Shown piece by piece: positions 1 through 5,640 of a stretch of DNA of 7,332 nt. The notes below the pieces were generated by a model. It made no database searches, was not told where the DNA came from, and saw only the letters and a list, made by a program, of their open reading frames with translations. Origin of the DNA: 39-52-133 sp041488395 (GTDB lineage Bacteria > Pseudomonadota > Gammaproteobacteria > Burkholderiales > Gallionellaceae); assembly GCA_041488395.1 (NCBI GenBank), contig JBGPPE010000128.1, positions 1 through 7,332 of the forward strand, written 5' to 3'. Every line of letters begins with the position of its first letter. Position 1 is the first letter of the stretch. Position numbers and translations under genes: made by a program.

Positions 1-1
1 A

Positions 2-235
2 GGTGGCGACGCTTTGCGAGAACAGTTGAAGGCTCTTCTTAGAGATTACAAAAGTATGGATGCAAGAACACGGAAAATACTAGAGGATATGGGCTTTGGT
101 GTTTCTGATGACGGAAAGCATTTTAAACTCGTTTTTCAGGGTGATGATCGGTACACGTTTGTACTACCTAAATCTGGAAGTGATTATCGTGGCGGCCTAA
201 ATGCTGTAAGTGACATATCTCGTTTGTTGTTTTAG
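2..235 (+). CDS. C-terminal fragment of an unrecognised protein
   Basis: The reading frame is open from the left edge (codons GGT GGC GAC GCT TTG) to a TAG at 233-235, so this is most likely the last 77 codons of a longer gene whose start lies outside the window. A TTG at 14 could in principle start a 73-residue protein, but no Shine-Dalgarno sequence is visible. The fragment has a charged helical stretch (LREQLKALLRDYKSMDARTRK) followed by a compact block containing GKHFKLVF, DDRYTFVLP and a glycine/serine-rich SGSDYRGG before a final helix ending in RLLF. The pattern of GKHxK, a beta hairpin and a short C-terminal helix recalls the small dsRBD-like fold of HicA proteins, but that is only a loose resemblance. 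I do not recognise the family. Base composition is AT-richer than the housekeeping genes to the right, and similar to the next gene. Confidence 0.6.
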   Translation, partial: GGDALREQLKALLRDYKSMDARTRKILEDMGFGVSDDGKHFKLVFQGDDRYTFVLPKSGSDYRGGLNAVSDISRLLF

Positions 236-343
236 GAGCGAATCAGTCTTGCAAATCATATTTTTCAATCAAGTTCTGGGCTCAGCCGGCCCCTATTGAT
301 TTTCCATTGACGAGACAGTCCTTAACCATCAGAAAGTGTAGCG

Positions 344-955
344 ATGATTAACATTGGTGAACAACTTGTAGCCTCGTATCTTCAATACATTAGGGGGTGT
401 GAGTTCATTCAAACAAATCTTTATACGGTCGAGTCTCAAGGGGAAATTGATGTCGTCGGAATAAATCTTAAGGAGAAAAAGGTGTACGTTGCCGAGGTGG
501 CAGTTCATCTCACGACGGGACTTCAATATGTCAAGAACAAGAGGCCCAATAATGTTCAAAAATTGACTGAGAAATTTTCCAGAGATATTGAGTACACAAA
601 CAACTACTTTAAGAAGTACGACAAGCATTTCATGCTCTGGAGTCCGGTAGTCAAGAGTGGTAACAAGGCACCTCAATACAATCAGCTTGGTCACATAAAT
701 GACATTGGTGCAAACATTCAGGCGAAGTACGGCGTCGATGTCGAATTCGTCATAAATGAAAAGTTTCTTTCTTGCATTGGCGAGATGCGTGCCTTCGCGA
801 AATCAGCAACGGCCGATCTAAAGTGTCCCGTTATGAGGCTGTTCCAAATCGAGGAATGGCTAGCCAAGCATGTCGGAAAACTGCCAGTTAACAACGGCAC
901 TATAGGTGATACCTCGTCAATGAATAGTGCACTCCACATTGAACTTGAACGTTGA
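344..955 (+). CDS. PD-(D/E)XK nuclease-fold-like hypothetical protein
   Basis: This 203-residue cytoplasmic protein has no signal peptide or membrane segment. An N-terminal helix with a conserved-looking Glu (E6, in IGEQLVASYL) is followed by GEID (33-36), a beta strand VVGIN, and a second strand VYVAEVAVH (47-55). The spacing of E6, D36 and E51 is what a PD-(D/E)XK restriction-endonuclease-like core requires. The usual lysine of the (D/E)XK motif is replaced by alanine (E51-V-A53), so the catalytic lysine is either supplied elsewhere, for example from the Lys-rich segment around 64-76, or the enzyme is atypical. The C-terminal part (about 95-175) has no motif I can name. The ATG at 344 is the first in frame; only a weak purine stretch (AGAAAG) precedes it. 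The gene lies in the AT-rich left segment, 108 bp after the truncated gene, suggesting an acquired region. A role in DNA restriction or repair is inference from fold only. Confidence 0.6.
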   Translation: MINIGEQLVASYLQYIRGCEFIQTNLYTVESQGEIDVVGINLKEKKVYVAEVAVHLTTGLQYVKNKRPNNVQKLTEKFSRDIEYTNNYFKKYDKHFMLWSPVVKSGNKAPQYNQLGHINDIGANIQAKYGVDVEFVINEKFLSCIGEMRAFAKSATADLKCPVMRLFQIEEWLAKHVGKLPVNNGTIGDTSSMNSALHIELER

Positions 956-1029
956 GTATCTGCTTATAGGATGATCGGACGCCTCCTTTGAGCTGCAAAG
1001 AAGTCACTAAACTAAATCCCCAGTCCGCA

Positions 1030-1042
1030 GTCATAATATGAC
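1030..1042. promoter_or_regulatory. 13-bp palindrome upstream of hslR
   Basis: GTCATAATATGAC is a perfect 6+1+6 palindrome centred about 33 bp before the hslR start codon. It includes CATAAT, a fair -10 hexamer, so it may be an operator overlapping the promoter. No convincing -35 box stands at the right distance; TTGAGC at 988-993 is too far for this -10. The regulatory role is a guess from symmetry and position. Confidence 0.3.
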
Positions 1043-1068
1043 CTGCAACCCTTTCTATTTCTGAGCAC

Positions 1069-1491
1069 ATGAAACGCGTTTCCAACTTCCCCTCTGATTC
1101 CGACCACGAAGCCGACAAATTGCGCATCGACAAATGGCTGTGGGCGGCCCATTTTTTCAAGACGCGCGCGCTGGCCATCACAGCCATTGAGTCCGGCAAG
1201 GTGCTGGTGAATGAGGCGCGGGCCAAGCCGGCCAAGACGGTGGGGCCGGGCGACTTGGTGGCGATCCGCCTGGGGCCGTATACCTTTGTGGTGGAGGTGC
1301 TGGCCCTTTCCGACAAGCGCGGCCCGGCGCCGCAGGCGCAGCTGCTTTACCGCGAAACGCCAGAGAGCATCAAGCAGCGCGAGGCGCTGGCTTTTGAGCG
1401 CAAAGCACAGGAGCAGAACGTCACCCGCGAGGGGCGGCCAACCAAGAAGGAAAGGCGCGATATCGATCGCTTCAGGAGCGGGGCCTGGTGA
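1069..1491 (+). CDS. hslR: Heat shock protein 15 (S4-domain RNA-binding protein HslR)
   Basis: This 140-residue protein has an S4 RNA-binding domain at about 18-77, beginning LRIDKWLWAAHFFKTRALA and containing the S4 signature ESGKVLVNEARAKPAKTVGPGD. The Hsp15 family is known to bind free 50S subunits that carry a nascent chain on peptidyl-tRNA, helping recycle aborted translation after heat stress. The rest matches the family layout: an LLYRETPES segment (92-100), a helix rich in Arg and Glu, and a basic tail GRPTKKERRDIDRF (122-135). Length is close to the roughly 133 residues of the E. coli protein. The ATG at 1069 gives a slightly acidic N-terminal extension (SDSDHEAD) before the S4 domain; no clear Shine-Dalgarno is seen, so the start is somewhat uncertain. 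GC content jumps at this gene compared with the left segment, marking the return to core chromosome. It converges on rlmM. Confidence 0.93.
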   Translation: MKRVSNFPSDSDHEADKLRIDKWLWAAHFFKTRALAITAIESGKVLVNEARAKPAKTVGPGDLVAIRLGPYTFVVEVLALSDKRGPAPQAQLLYRETPESIKQREALAFERKAQEQNVTREGRPTKKERRDIDRFRSGAW

Positions 1492-1557
1492 AACTCAAGG
1501 TGTCAGCTTGAATCACTGGTGCTGGGGTGAAGTAGCTGTCTCTTTTTCAACAAATGG

Positions 1558-1674
1558 TTAAGGAGCGTTGATTAAGTCCACAATCGTCGTTCCCGCGAAG
1601 GCGGGAACCCAGTCAAATCAAACAGCTGGATACCCGCCTTCGCGGGTATGACGACTTAATCAGCGCTTCCTTAA
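1558..1674. repeat. 117-bp MITE-like/REP-type composite inverted repeat
   Basis: The ends form imperfect terminal inverted repeats of 21-22 bp: TTAAGGAGCGTTGATTAAGTC at the left (1558-1578) and its complement, with one mismatch and one indel, at 1653-1674. Inside, 1585-1611 and 1627-1653 are a second inverted pair matching at 23 of 27 positions. Each inner arm also contains its own small palindrome (CCCGC-GAAG-GCGGG and CCCGC-CTTC-GCGGG). The whole unit could fold as one long hairpin or as two separate stem-loops. TTCCCGCGAAGGCGGGAA cores are known as dispersed repeats in beta- and gammaproteobacteria. TTAA stands at both outer ends. No transposase is encoded, so mobility would need to come from elsewhere. 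Confidence 0.8.
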
Positions 1675-1680
1675 ACCTTT

Positions 1681-1814
1681 GCCACAGAGTTCACAGAGAT
1701 TGCCGCTGATACTTTGCGTGCAGTGCCTTTCTCTGTGCGCTCTGTACCCGCAAGGGGTAGGCCGTGGTTGTAAGGGACTAAAGTCCCAACAACACACGCT
1801 CTGTGCTCTGTGGC
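1681..1814. repeat. CACAGAG-ended dispersed repeat, copy 1
   Basis: The left end GCCACAGAGTTCACAGAG (1681-1698) is complemented by GCTCTGTGCTCTGTGGC at 1798-1814, giving inverted termini of the form GCCACAGAG-NN-CACAGAG. An extra partial right end, CTCTGTGCGCTCTGT, occurs at 1731-1745, followed by a small TACCC-GCAAG-GGGTA palindrome and a 36-base hairpin before the true right end. It therefore looks like a repeat interrupted or extended by other material. A second copy with the same termini is at 6329-6448. Confidence 0.7.
1763..1798. repeat. Strong hairpin nested inside repeat copy 1
   Basis: Stem segments CGTG+GTTGT+GGGACT pair with AGTCCC+ACAAC+CACG around an AA loop, with small A bulges between segments. 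That gives 15 base pairs in 36 bases. No run of T follows in either direction, so a classical Rho-independent terminator is not indicated. It lies between the two partial right ends of the CACAGAG repeat. Confidence 0.65.
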
Positions 1815-1838
1815 TGAATTGGGGTTTGAATTTAGGAA

Positions 1839-2867
1839 TCAGCGCTTCAGCTTGGCCAGAAACACCGTCACTTCTTCGCGGTCATGGTACAGCTGCTTGG
1901 CCTGCAAACGATACTTGAAGCCCTTTTTATCCAGCACCTCGCGCACGCTGGCCAGCGCTTCGTGCAGGGCATCGACGCGTTTCTTCATTGGCAGCTTGAG
2001 GTTGAAAATGGCGCGGTTGGTTGCGCCGCTGGCCACCCAGTCTGCCACCAGTGCTGCCACGCGTCCCGGTTGTTCGATCATGTCGCACACCAGCCAGTCT
2101 ACCGCGTGCTTGGGACGGTAACGGAAGCCGTCCTGGCGCAGGTGCCTCACCGAGGGATGGTCGGCCACCACGCCCTTGAGCGGGCCGTTGTCGATGGCTT
2201 CTACCTGCAAACCCAGGCTGACCAAGTGCCAGGTCCAGCCACCGGGGGCGGCACCCAGATCAACCGCGCGCATGCCCGGCCTGATCCACTGGGTCTTTTC
2301 TTCTTCCGACAAAAACACCTCGAAGGCTTCGGCCAGCTTGAGCACAGAGCGACTGGGTGCTTCGTACGGCATCTTCATGCGCAGGATGCCCATCGGGGCG
2401 GCGGCGCTGTTGCGCGGGTCGCTGCTGCCGATCAGGGCGCGGTTCTTGTCGGGGAAAAAGATGTGCAAGCGCGGCAGGCTGGCATCGTCGAGCAGGCGCC
2501 CACTGGCGCGCAGCTTGGCTTCCAGCAGGGGCTGAAAGCGGCGGGTAAAGCCGGAGAGGGTCTTGCCCTCGTTGGTGTCCGGCGTCTCCAGCCACAGCGC
2601 GCCAAACTTCTGCGGTTCGTCGGGAATGGCGGCGAGCAGGGGGGTAAGGCGGTCACGCTCGGGCAGCTCGTTCACTTCGCCATGCAGGCGAATCAGCTGG
2701 CGGGTGAAGGTGAGCTGCGCATAGTGCAGGCGCGGCTTGCCCTGAACGACGATAAAGCCGCTGTTGGCCTCGGCCTCGCGCGCCGAGGCCTGGGTTTCCT
2801 GCAGGCAGTCGCGTTCAAAACCGGGGCGGCAATACAGCAGCCATTGTGGGGGAGTAGAGGTTTGCAT
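1839..2867 (-). CDS. rlmM: 23S rRNA 2'-O-ribose methyltransferase RlmM
   Basis: RlmM uses S-adenosylmethionine to methylate the 2'-OH of C2498 (E. coli numbering) in the peptidyl transferase region of 23S rRNA. The product has 342 residues with the start chosen here. The N-terminal part opens with LLYCRPGFERDC, typical of the family, followed by a THUMP-like RNA-binding region. The Rossmann methyltransferase domain carries SAM motif VDLGAAPGGWT (202-212). The residues expected for a K-D-K-E type tetrad are visible: K177 (SVLKLAEA), D262 (VCDM), K291 (FNLKLPMKKR) and E331/E332 (HDREEVTV). The start is ambiguous. ATG at 2867 puts the CRPGFE block at the usual distance; ATG at 2876 would add three residues, and TTG at 2903 would add twelve. 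None has a clear ribosome-binding site. E. coli RlmM is about 366 residues. The gene is divergent from the HAD gene (122-bp gap) and converges on hslR. Confidence 0.95.
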   Translation of the reverse strand: MQTSTPPQWLLYCRPGFERDCLQETQASAREAEANSGFIVVQGKPRLHYAQLTFTRQLIRLHGEVNELPERDRLTPLLAAIPDEPQKFGALWLETPDTNEGKTLSGFTRRFQPLLEAKLRASGRLLDDASLPRLHIFFPDKNRALIGSSDPRNSAAAPMGILRMKMPYEAPSRSVLKLAEAFEVFLSEEEKTQWIRPGMRAVDLGAAPGGWTWHLVSLGLQVEAIDNGPLKGVVADHPSVRHLRQDGFRYRPKHAVDWLVCDMIEQPGRVAALVADWVASGATNRAIFNLKLPMKKRVDALHEALASVREVLDKKGFKYRLQAKQLYHDREEVTVFLAKLKR

Positions 2868-2953
2868 GGCGCGCATGCTAGGCGCAGACGCGAGCTTAGG
2901 CAACTTATTCTGTGAGTTGGCAGCATGGATGTTTATGAAGGCTGTGGCAAAAA

Positions 2954-2962
2954 TGCTAAAAT
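2954..2962 (+). promoter_or_regulatory. Candidate extended -10 promoter for the HAD gene
   Basis: TGCTAAAAT is an extended -10 element (TG-N-TAAAAT; hexamer 2957-2962) located 28 bp before the start codon at 2990. The -35 region is poor (TTATGA around 2933-2938), which is common for extended -10 promoters. The position between divergent genes fits. Prediction by eye only. Confidence 0.4.
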
Positions 2963-2989
2963 CCGCGTCTTATTTTTTGGCTGACTGAA

Positions 2990-3646
2990 ATGGCAAAACG
3001 ATACGATCTGATTGTGTTCGACTGGGATGGCACGGTGATGGATTCCACCGCGGTGATTGCGACTTCCATCCAGTCCGCCGCGCGCGACCTCAAGCTGCCG
3101 GTGCCGACCGACGAAGCCGCGCGCTACGTGATCGGCATGGGGCTGGCGCAGGCGCTGCGCCATGCCGTGCCGGAAGCGCCGGAAGAAATGTACGGTGCGC
3201 TGGTTGAACGTTACAAGCACTACTTCCTGGCACAGGATCAGTCGATTCCGCTGTTCGCCCACGCCGAAAACACCATCCGCGAATTGCAGCAGCAGGGCTT
3301 TATGCTCGCCATCGCCACCGGCAAGAGTCGCGCCGGCCTGAGCCGTGTGCTCAAGACCTCGGGCATCGAGGATTGCTTCATCGCCTCGCGCACCGCCGAC
3401 GAAACCCATTCCAAGCCCCACCCCGCCATGCTGCATGAAATCATGGACGAGCTGGCCGTGGCGCCCGAACGCACGCTAATGATAGGCGACACCACGCACG
3501 ATCTGCAGATGGCGATCAACGCCGGTGTGGATGCGGTCGGCGTGACGCATGGCGCGCATCCTTCCGAACAGTTGCGGGCGCTGAAGCCGCTGGCGCTGGT
3601 GGACGACTTTGCCCAGCTGCGCGACTGGCTCCGGGCGAATGCCTGA
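2990..3646 (+). CDS. HAD-superfamily phosphatase (phosphoglycolate phosphatase-like)
   Basis: This 218-residue cytoplasmic enzyme of the haloacid dehalogenase superfamily has all four catalytic motifs. Motif I is FDWDGTVMDS with nucleophile D11 and acid/base D13. Motif II is AIATGKS with T110. Motif III lysine is K142 in SKPHP. Motif IV is MIGDTTHDL with metal-binding D167 and D171. A helical cap domain lies between motifs I and II (about 18-90), as in subclass IA enzymes such as phosphoglycolate phosphatase and beta-phosphoglucomutase-like proteins. The substrate cannot be read from sequence; Gph-like activity on 2-phosphoglycolate or another small phosphoester is plausible. The ATG at 2990 is preceded by a poor Shine-Dalgarno (CTGACTGAA) but begins right before the first beta strand (YDLIVFDWDG), so it is likely correct. 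Its divergent neighbour is rlmM. No functional link is apparent. Confidence 0.9.
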   Translation: MAKRYDLIVFDWDGTVMDSTAVIATSIQSAARDLKLPVPTDEAARYVIGMGLAQALRHAVPEAPEEMYGALVERYKHYFLAQDQSIPLFAHAENTIRELQQQGFMLAIATGKSRAGLSRVLKTSGIEDCFIASRTADETHSKPHPAMLHEIMDELAVAPERTLMIGDTTHDLQMAINAGVDAVGVTHGAHPSEQLRALKPLALVDDFAQLRDWLRANA

Positions 3647-3682
3647 TCTGCTTCAACCTGTTTGGCCCATGGGAACGCAGCA

Positions 3683-3735
3683 CTCCTGTAGGAGCACGCC
3701 ATGCGTGCGATCGCGGCCAGGGGCCGCTCCTACTG
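3683..3735. repeat. Bipartite REP-like palindrome
   Basis: The outer arms GTAGGAGC (3688-3695) and GCTCCTAC (3726-3733) are exact complements. Between them lie two small hairpins: GCACGC-CAT-GCGTGC and GCGGCC-AGG-GGCCGC. An alternative stem CTCC-TGTA-GGAG forms at the left edge. Sequences of the type GTAGGAGC...GCGATCGCGGCC...GCTCCTAC are familiar REP elements in gamma- and betaproteobacteria. It sits in the 163-base gap between the HAD gene and the sialidase-like gene, which are both on the plus strand, and could reduce read-through or protect mRNA ends. Confidence 0.75.
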
Positions 3736-3809
3736 TGATGCTCAGGTGGCCGAATGATAAACTGGGTGCAACTTTGTTTGCTTGCCTTTGAATTGAAATC
3801 TGACAACCA

Positions 3810-4973
3810 ATGAACTTTAAGCTGCCGCAACTTTCCCCTCTTGCCATTAGCGCAGGTTACGGCGTGTTGCTGCTGGCCGCCGCGGTGCCGCTGTTCAACC
3901 GCTATGTGGCGCCCCAGCCTGAGCCCAGGCTGCTGATCGCCGACGCCACTGCACTCAACCGCAGCGCGCCGGCCATGAGCATGGGCTATGCCTGCGAGAC
4001 TTGCCCCACGCCTTCGGTGCATGGCGCCAACGTAATCGAAACGCGCGACGGCGGCCTGCTCGCCACCTGGTTTGGCGGCACGCGTGAAGGTGCCACCGAC
4101 GTGGCCTTGTGGGGCGCAGACTATTCGCCGCAAACCCGCCGCTGGAGCGAGCCGCGCCGCATCATTGGCGCCGCCGGAACGCAGGCAGCGCTGGGCCGCC
4201 ACATCAAGACCGTGGGCAACTCGGTACTGGTGCGCGATGTGCTGGGCGAGCTGTCGTTGTATTACGTCAGCGTGTCAGTTGGCGGCTGGGCCGGCTCTGC
4301 ACTCAACGTGATGCATTCAAGCGACGAGGGGCAAAGCTGGGATGCGCCGCGCCGCCTGATCACCTCGCCGTTTTTCAACATCAGCACCCTCAACAAGTGC
4401 GCGCCGCTGGCCTATGACGATGGCAGCATCGGGCTGCCGGTGTACCACGAGTTCATCGGCAAGTTTGCCGAGCTGCTGCGCCTCGACCCATACGGGCGCG
4501 TCCTCGACAAGGTGCGCATCACGCATGGCCGTCGTGCCATTCAGCCGCTGCTGTTGCCGCTGGCGCAGGATCAGCTGCTGGCGCTGATGCGCGACACCGG
4601 CCCGTTCCCCGGCCATGTGCTGTTCAGCCGCAGCGCGGATGCCGGCATGAGCTGGCCGGTGCATGGCGAGCTGCCGCTGCCCAACCCGGATTCCGCCGTG
4701 GCCGGCCTGCGCCGCCCCGATGGCAGCCTGCTGCTGGTGTTCAACGATGTGGAAGCCGGGCGCAGCAGCCTGGCACTGGCCGTGTCGCGCGACGACGGCG
4801 TGAGCTGGCGCATCGTGCGCCACTTCGAGCAGTCGGCCGACAAGGAAGAATTTTCCTATCCCCACCTGATCCGCAGCCACGACGGCAGCATGCACCTGCT
4901 CTATACCTGGAACCGCAAACGTATTCGCCACATTGTCTTTAACGACCGCTGGGTAGACGGAGGCAAGCCATGA
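3810..4973 (+). CDS. Membrane-anchored BNR/sialidase-like protein
   Basis: This 387-residue protein has an N-terminal hydrophobic segment at about 11-29 (LAISAGYGVLLLAAAVPLF) that looks like an uncleaved signal anchor, placing the rest in the periplasm. The body resembles the BNR_2-type sialidase-like six-bladed propeller. It has an HGANVIETRDGGLLATWFGG block (71-90) followed by TREG, three Asp-box motifs (SSDEGQSW 170-177, SADAGMSW 275-282, SRDDGVSW 326-333), a degenerate one near 106-112, and the C-terminal signature YPHLIRSHDGSMHLLYTWNRKRIRH (350-374). Two cysteines (C62, C65) lie just before the first blade. True sialidase activity is not assured: the FRIP motif of classical exo-sialidases is absent, and the family contains hydrolases with other sugar substrates. 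The gene ends in an ATGA overlap with the next gene, so the two products are probably made together. A role in envelope or exopolysaccharide trimming is inference. Confidence 0.83.
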   Translation: MNFKLPQLSPLAISAGYGVLLLAAAVPLFNRYVAPQPEPRLLIADATALNRSAPAMSMGYACETCPTPSVHGANVIETRDGGLLATWFGGTREGATDVALWGADYSPQTRRWSEPRRIIGAAGTQAALGRHIKTVGNSVLVRDVLGELSLYYVSVSVGGWAGSALNVMHSSDEGQSWDAPRRLITSPFFNISTLNKCAPLAYDDGSIGLPVYHEFIGKFAELLRLDPYGRVLDKVRITHGRRAIQPLLLPLAQDQLLALMRDTGPFPGHVLFSRSADAGMSWPVHGELPLPNPDSAVAGLRRPDGSLLLVFNDVEAGRSSLALAVSRDDGVSWRIVRHFEQSADKEEFSYPHLIRSHDGSMHLLYTWNRKRIRHIVFNDRWVDGGKP

Positions 4974-5572
4974 GCGCCATGTTCAGTGTATTGCCCTGGT
5001 TGAGCCAACTGCTGCTGATGGCGGCGTTGTTCGCCTTGTTGCTGGGCCGCTGGGTAGTACAGCCGCTGGCGCGCAATGTGCTGCTAGTCATTCTGCTGGT
5101 GCTGGGTTTCACCGTGCCGCTGGCCGGCTCGACGCTGGCGCAATGGCTGCGCAGCGTGCTGGGCGACCTGAGCGTGTTTACGCTGGTGTTGCTGGCCGAC
5201 ATCGCGGCGCGGCGCTGGTGGAACCACACGCTGCTGGCCCCGGCCACGCGCAAAACGTTGCTGCTGGGGGCGGCTGTGATTGGTGTGGTGTTTTATCCGC
5301 TGGCGCTGGGCGTCGGCCCGCTCGATCCATATCGCTTGGGCTTTGCGCCGACGCTGCTGGTGGCTGCACTGTGTCTGGGTTCGATCAGCGCCTGGCTGAT
5401 GCGTGCACGCGGCCTCGCCGTGATCCTGCTGCTGCCGCTGCTGGCCTACAACCTGCACCTGCTGGAAGCGGACAACCTGTGGAACTACCTGCTGGATCCG
5501 GTGCTGGTGGTGTATGCGCTGGTGCAGATTGCCTGGGAAGGCTTATGGACGAAGCGGCAGGCACGCCAGTAA
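4970..5572 (+). CDS. Polytopic inner-membrane protein of unknown function
   Basis: This 200-residue, very hydrophobic protein has about seven predicted membrane segments, near residues 10-26, 36-53, 63-80, 97-116, 124-144, 148-165 and 173-190. Short basic loops (RR at 81-82, RAR at 145-147) and a basic tail TKRQARQ separate or follow them. No catalytic motif or named family is recognised. A cluster of polar and acidic residues (NLHLLEADNLWNYLLDP, 161-177) near the last segments may be functionally important. The start ATG overlaps the upstream TGA (ATGA at 4970-4973) and is preceded by GGAGG at 4959-4963, 6 bp away, so the start is secure and translation is coupled to the sialidase-like gene. 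The pairing suggests a membrane partner, or a transporter or scaffold for that periplasmic protein; this is inference from operon structure only. Confidence 0.85.
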   Translation: MSAMFSVLPWLSQLLLMAALFALLLGRWVVQPLARNVLLVILLVLGFTVPLAGSTLAQWLRSVLGDLSVFTLVLLADIAARRWWNHTLLAPATRKTLLLGAAVIGVVFYPLALGVGPLDPYRLGFAPTLLVAALCLGSISAWLMRARGLAVILLLPLLAYNLHLLEADNLWNYLLDPVLVVYALVQIAWEGLWTKRQARQ

Positions 5573-5582
5573 ACGTTTTTTC

Positions 5583-5611
5583 TTGACAACTTGTCACGAA
5601 AAAAGCAGGAT
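5583..5611 (+). promoter_or_regulatory. Candidate promoter and operator of the toxin-antitoxin operon
   Basis: TTGACA (5583-5588) is a perfect consensus -35 box. With 17-bp spacing the -10 would be CAGGAT (5606-5611), a weak match. Overlapping the -35 box is the perfect 13-bp palindrome TGACAA-C-TTGTCA (5584-5596). Phd/YefM-type antitoxins are known to repress their own operons by binding short palindromes in the promoter, so this is a natural operator candidate. Confidence 0.55.
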
Positions 5612-5640
5612 GGCAGTCTGGAATTGCAGGAGTGATGAAT

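Larger units (their letters stand above)
1492..1838. other. Convergent intergenic gap filled with palindromic repeats
   Basis: The 347 bases between the ends of hslR and rlmM contain no credible gene. In order they hold about 65 bases without visible structure, a MITE-like inverted repeat (1558-1674), and a CACAGAG-ended repeat (1681-1814) with a strong hairpin nested inside it (1763-1798). The last 24 bases (GAATTGGGGTTTG...TTTAGG) resemble the sequence that follows the second CACAGAG copy near 6448-6467. No standard terminator with a U-tract was found, so these structures may themselves end transcription from both sides. Confidence 0.75.

Noticed and set aside
270..300. GGGC...GCCGGCCC sequence as a terminator after the truncated first gene
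   Set aside because: The possible stem is only about four pairs with a poor loop and no T-run, too weak to call.
300..343. TTGACG at 307-312 as a promoter for the nuclease-like gene
   Set aside because: No acceptable -10 hexamer stands at 16-18 bp from it.
329..694. Minus-strand open frame within the nuclease-like gene
   Set aside because: It lies opposite the supported plus-strand gene with no motif or ribosome-binding site. The plus-strand protein has the better defined fold pattern.
1681..1814. Repeated CACAGAG/CTCTGTG units as a possible CRISPR array
   Set aside because: The units are short, occur in opposite orientations as inverted ends, and lack regularly spaced identical repeats and spacers.
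1679..1918. Small plus-strand open frame in the hslR-rlmM gap
   Set aside because: It is made almost entirely of repeat sequence and runs into the 3' end of rlmM; the translation has no sensible features.
1884..2915. Long open frame (343 codons) on the plus strand opposite rlmM
   Set aside because: It is fully antisense to rlmM, which has clear family motifs. Its translation is low-complexity and rich in Gly, Ala, Gln and His without recognisable domains, as expected from GC-rich antisense frames.
3516..4202. Open frame of 228 codons on the minus strand across the end of the HAD gene and the start of the sialidase-like gene
   Set aside because: It overlaps two well-supported plus-strand genes and the REP-like repeat, and its composition is that of a GC-rich shadow frame.
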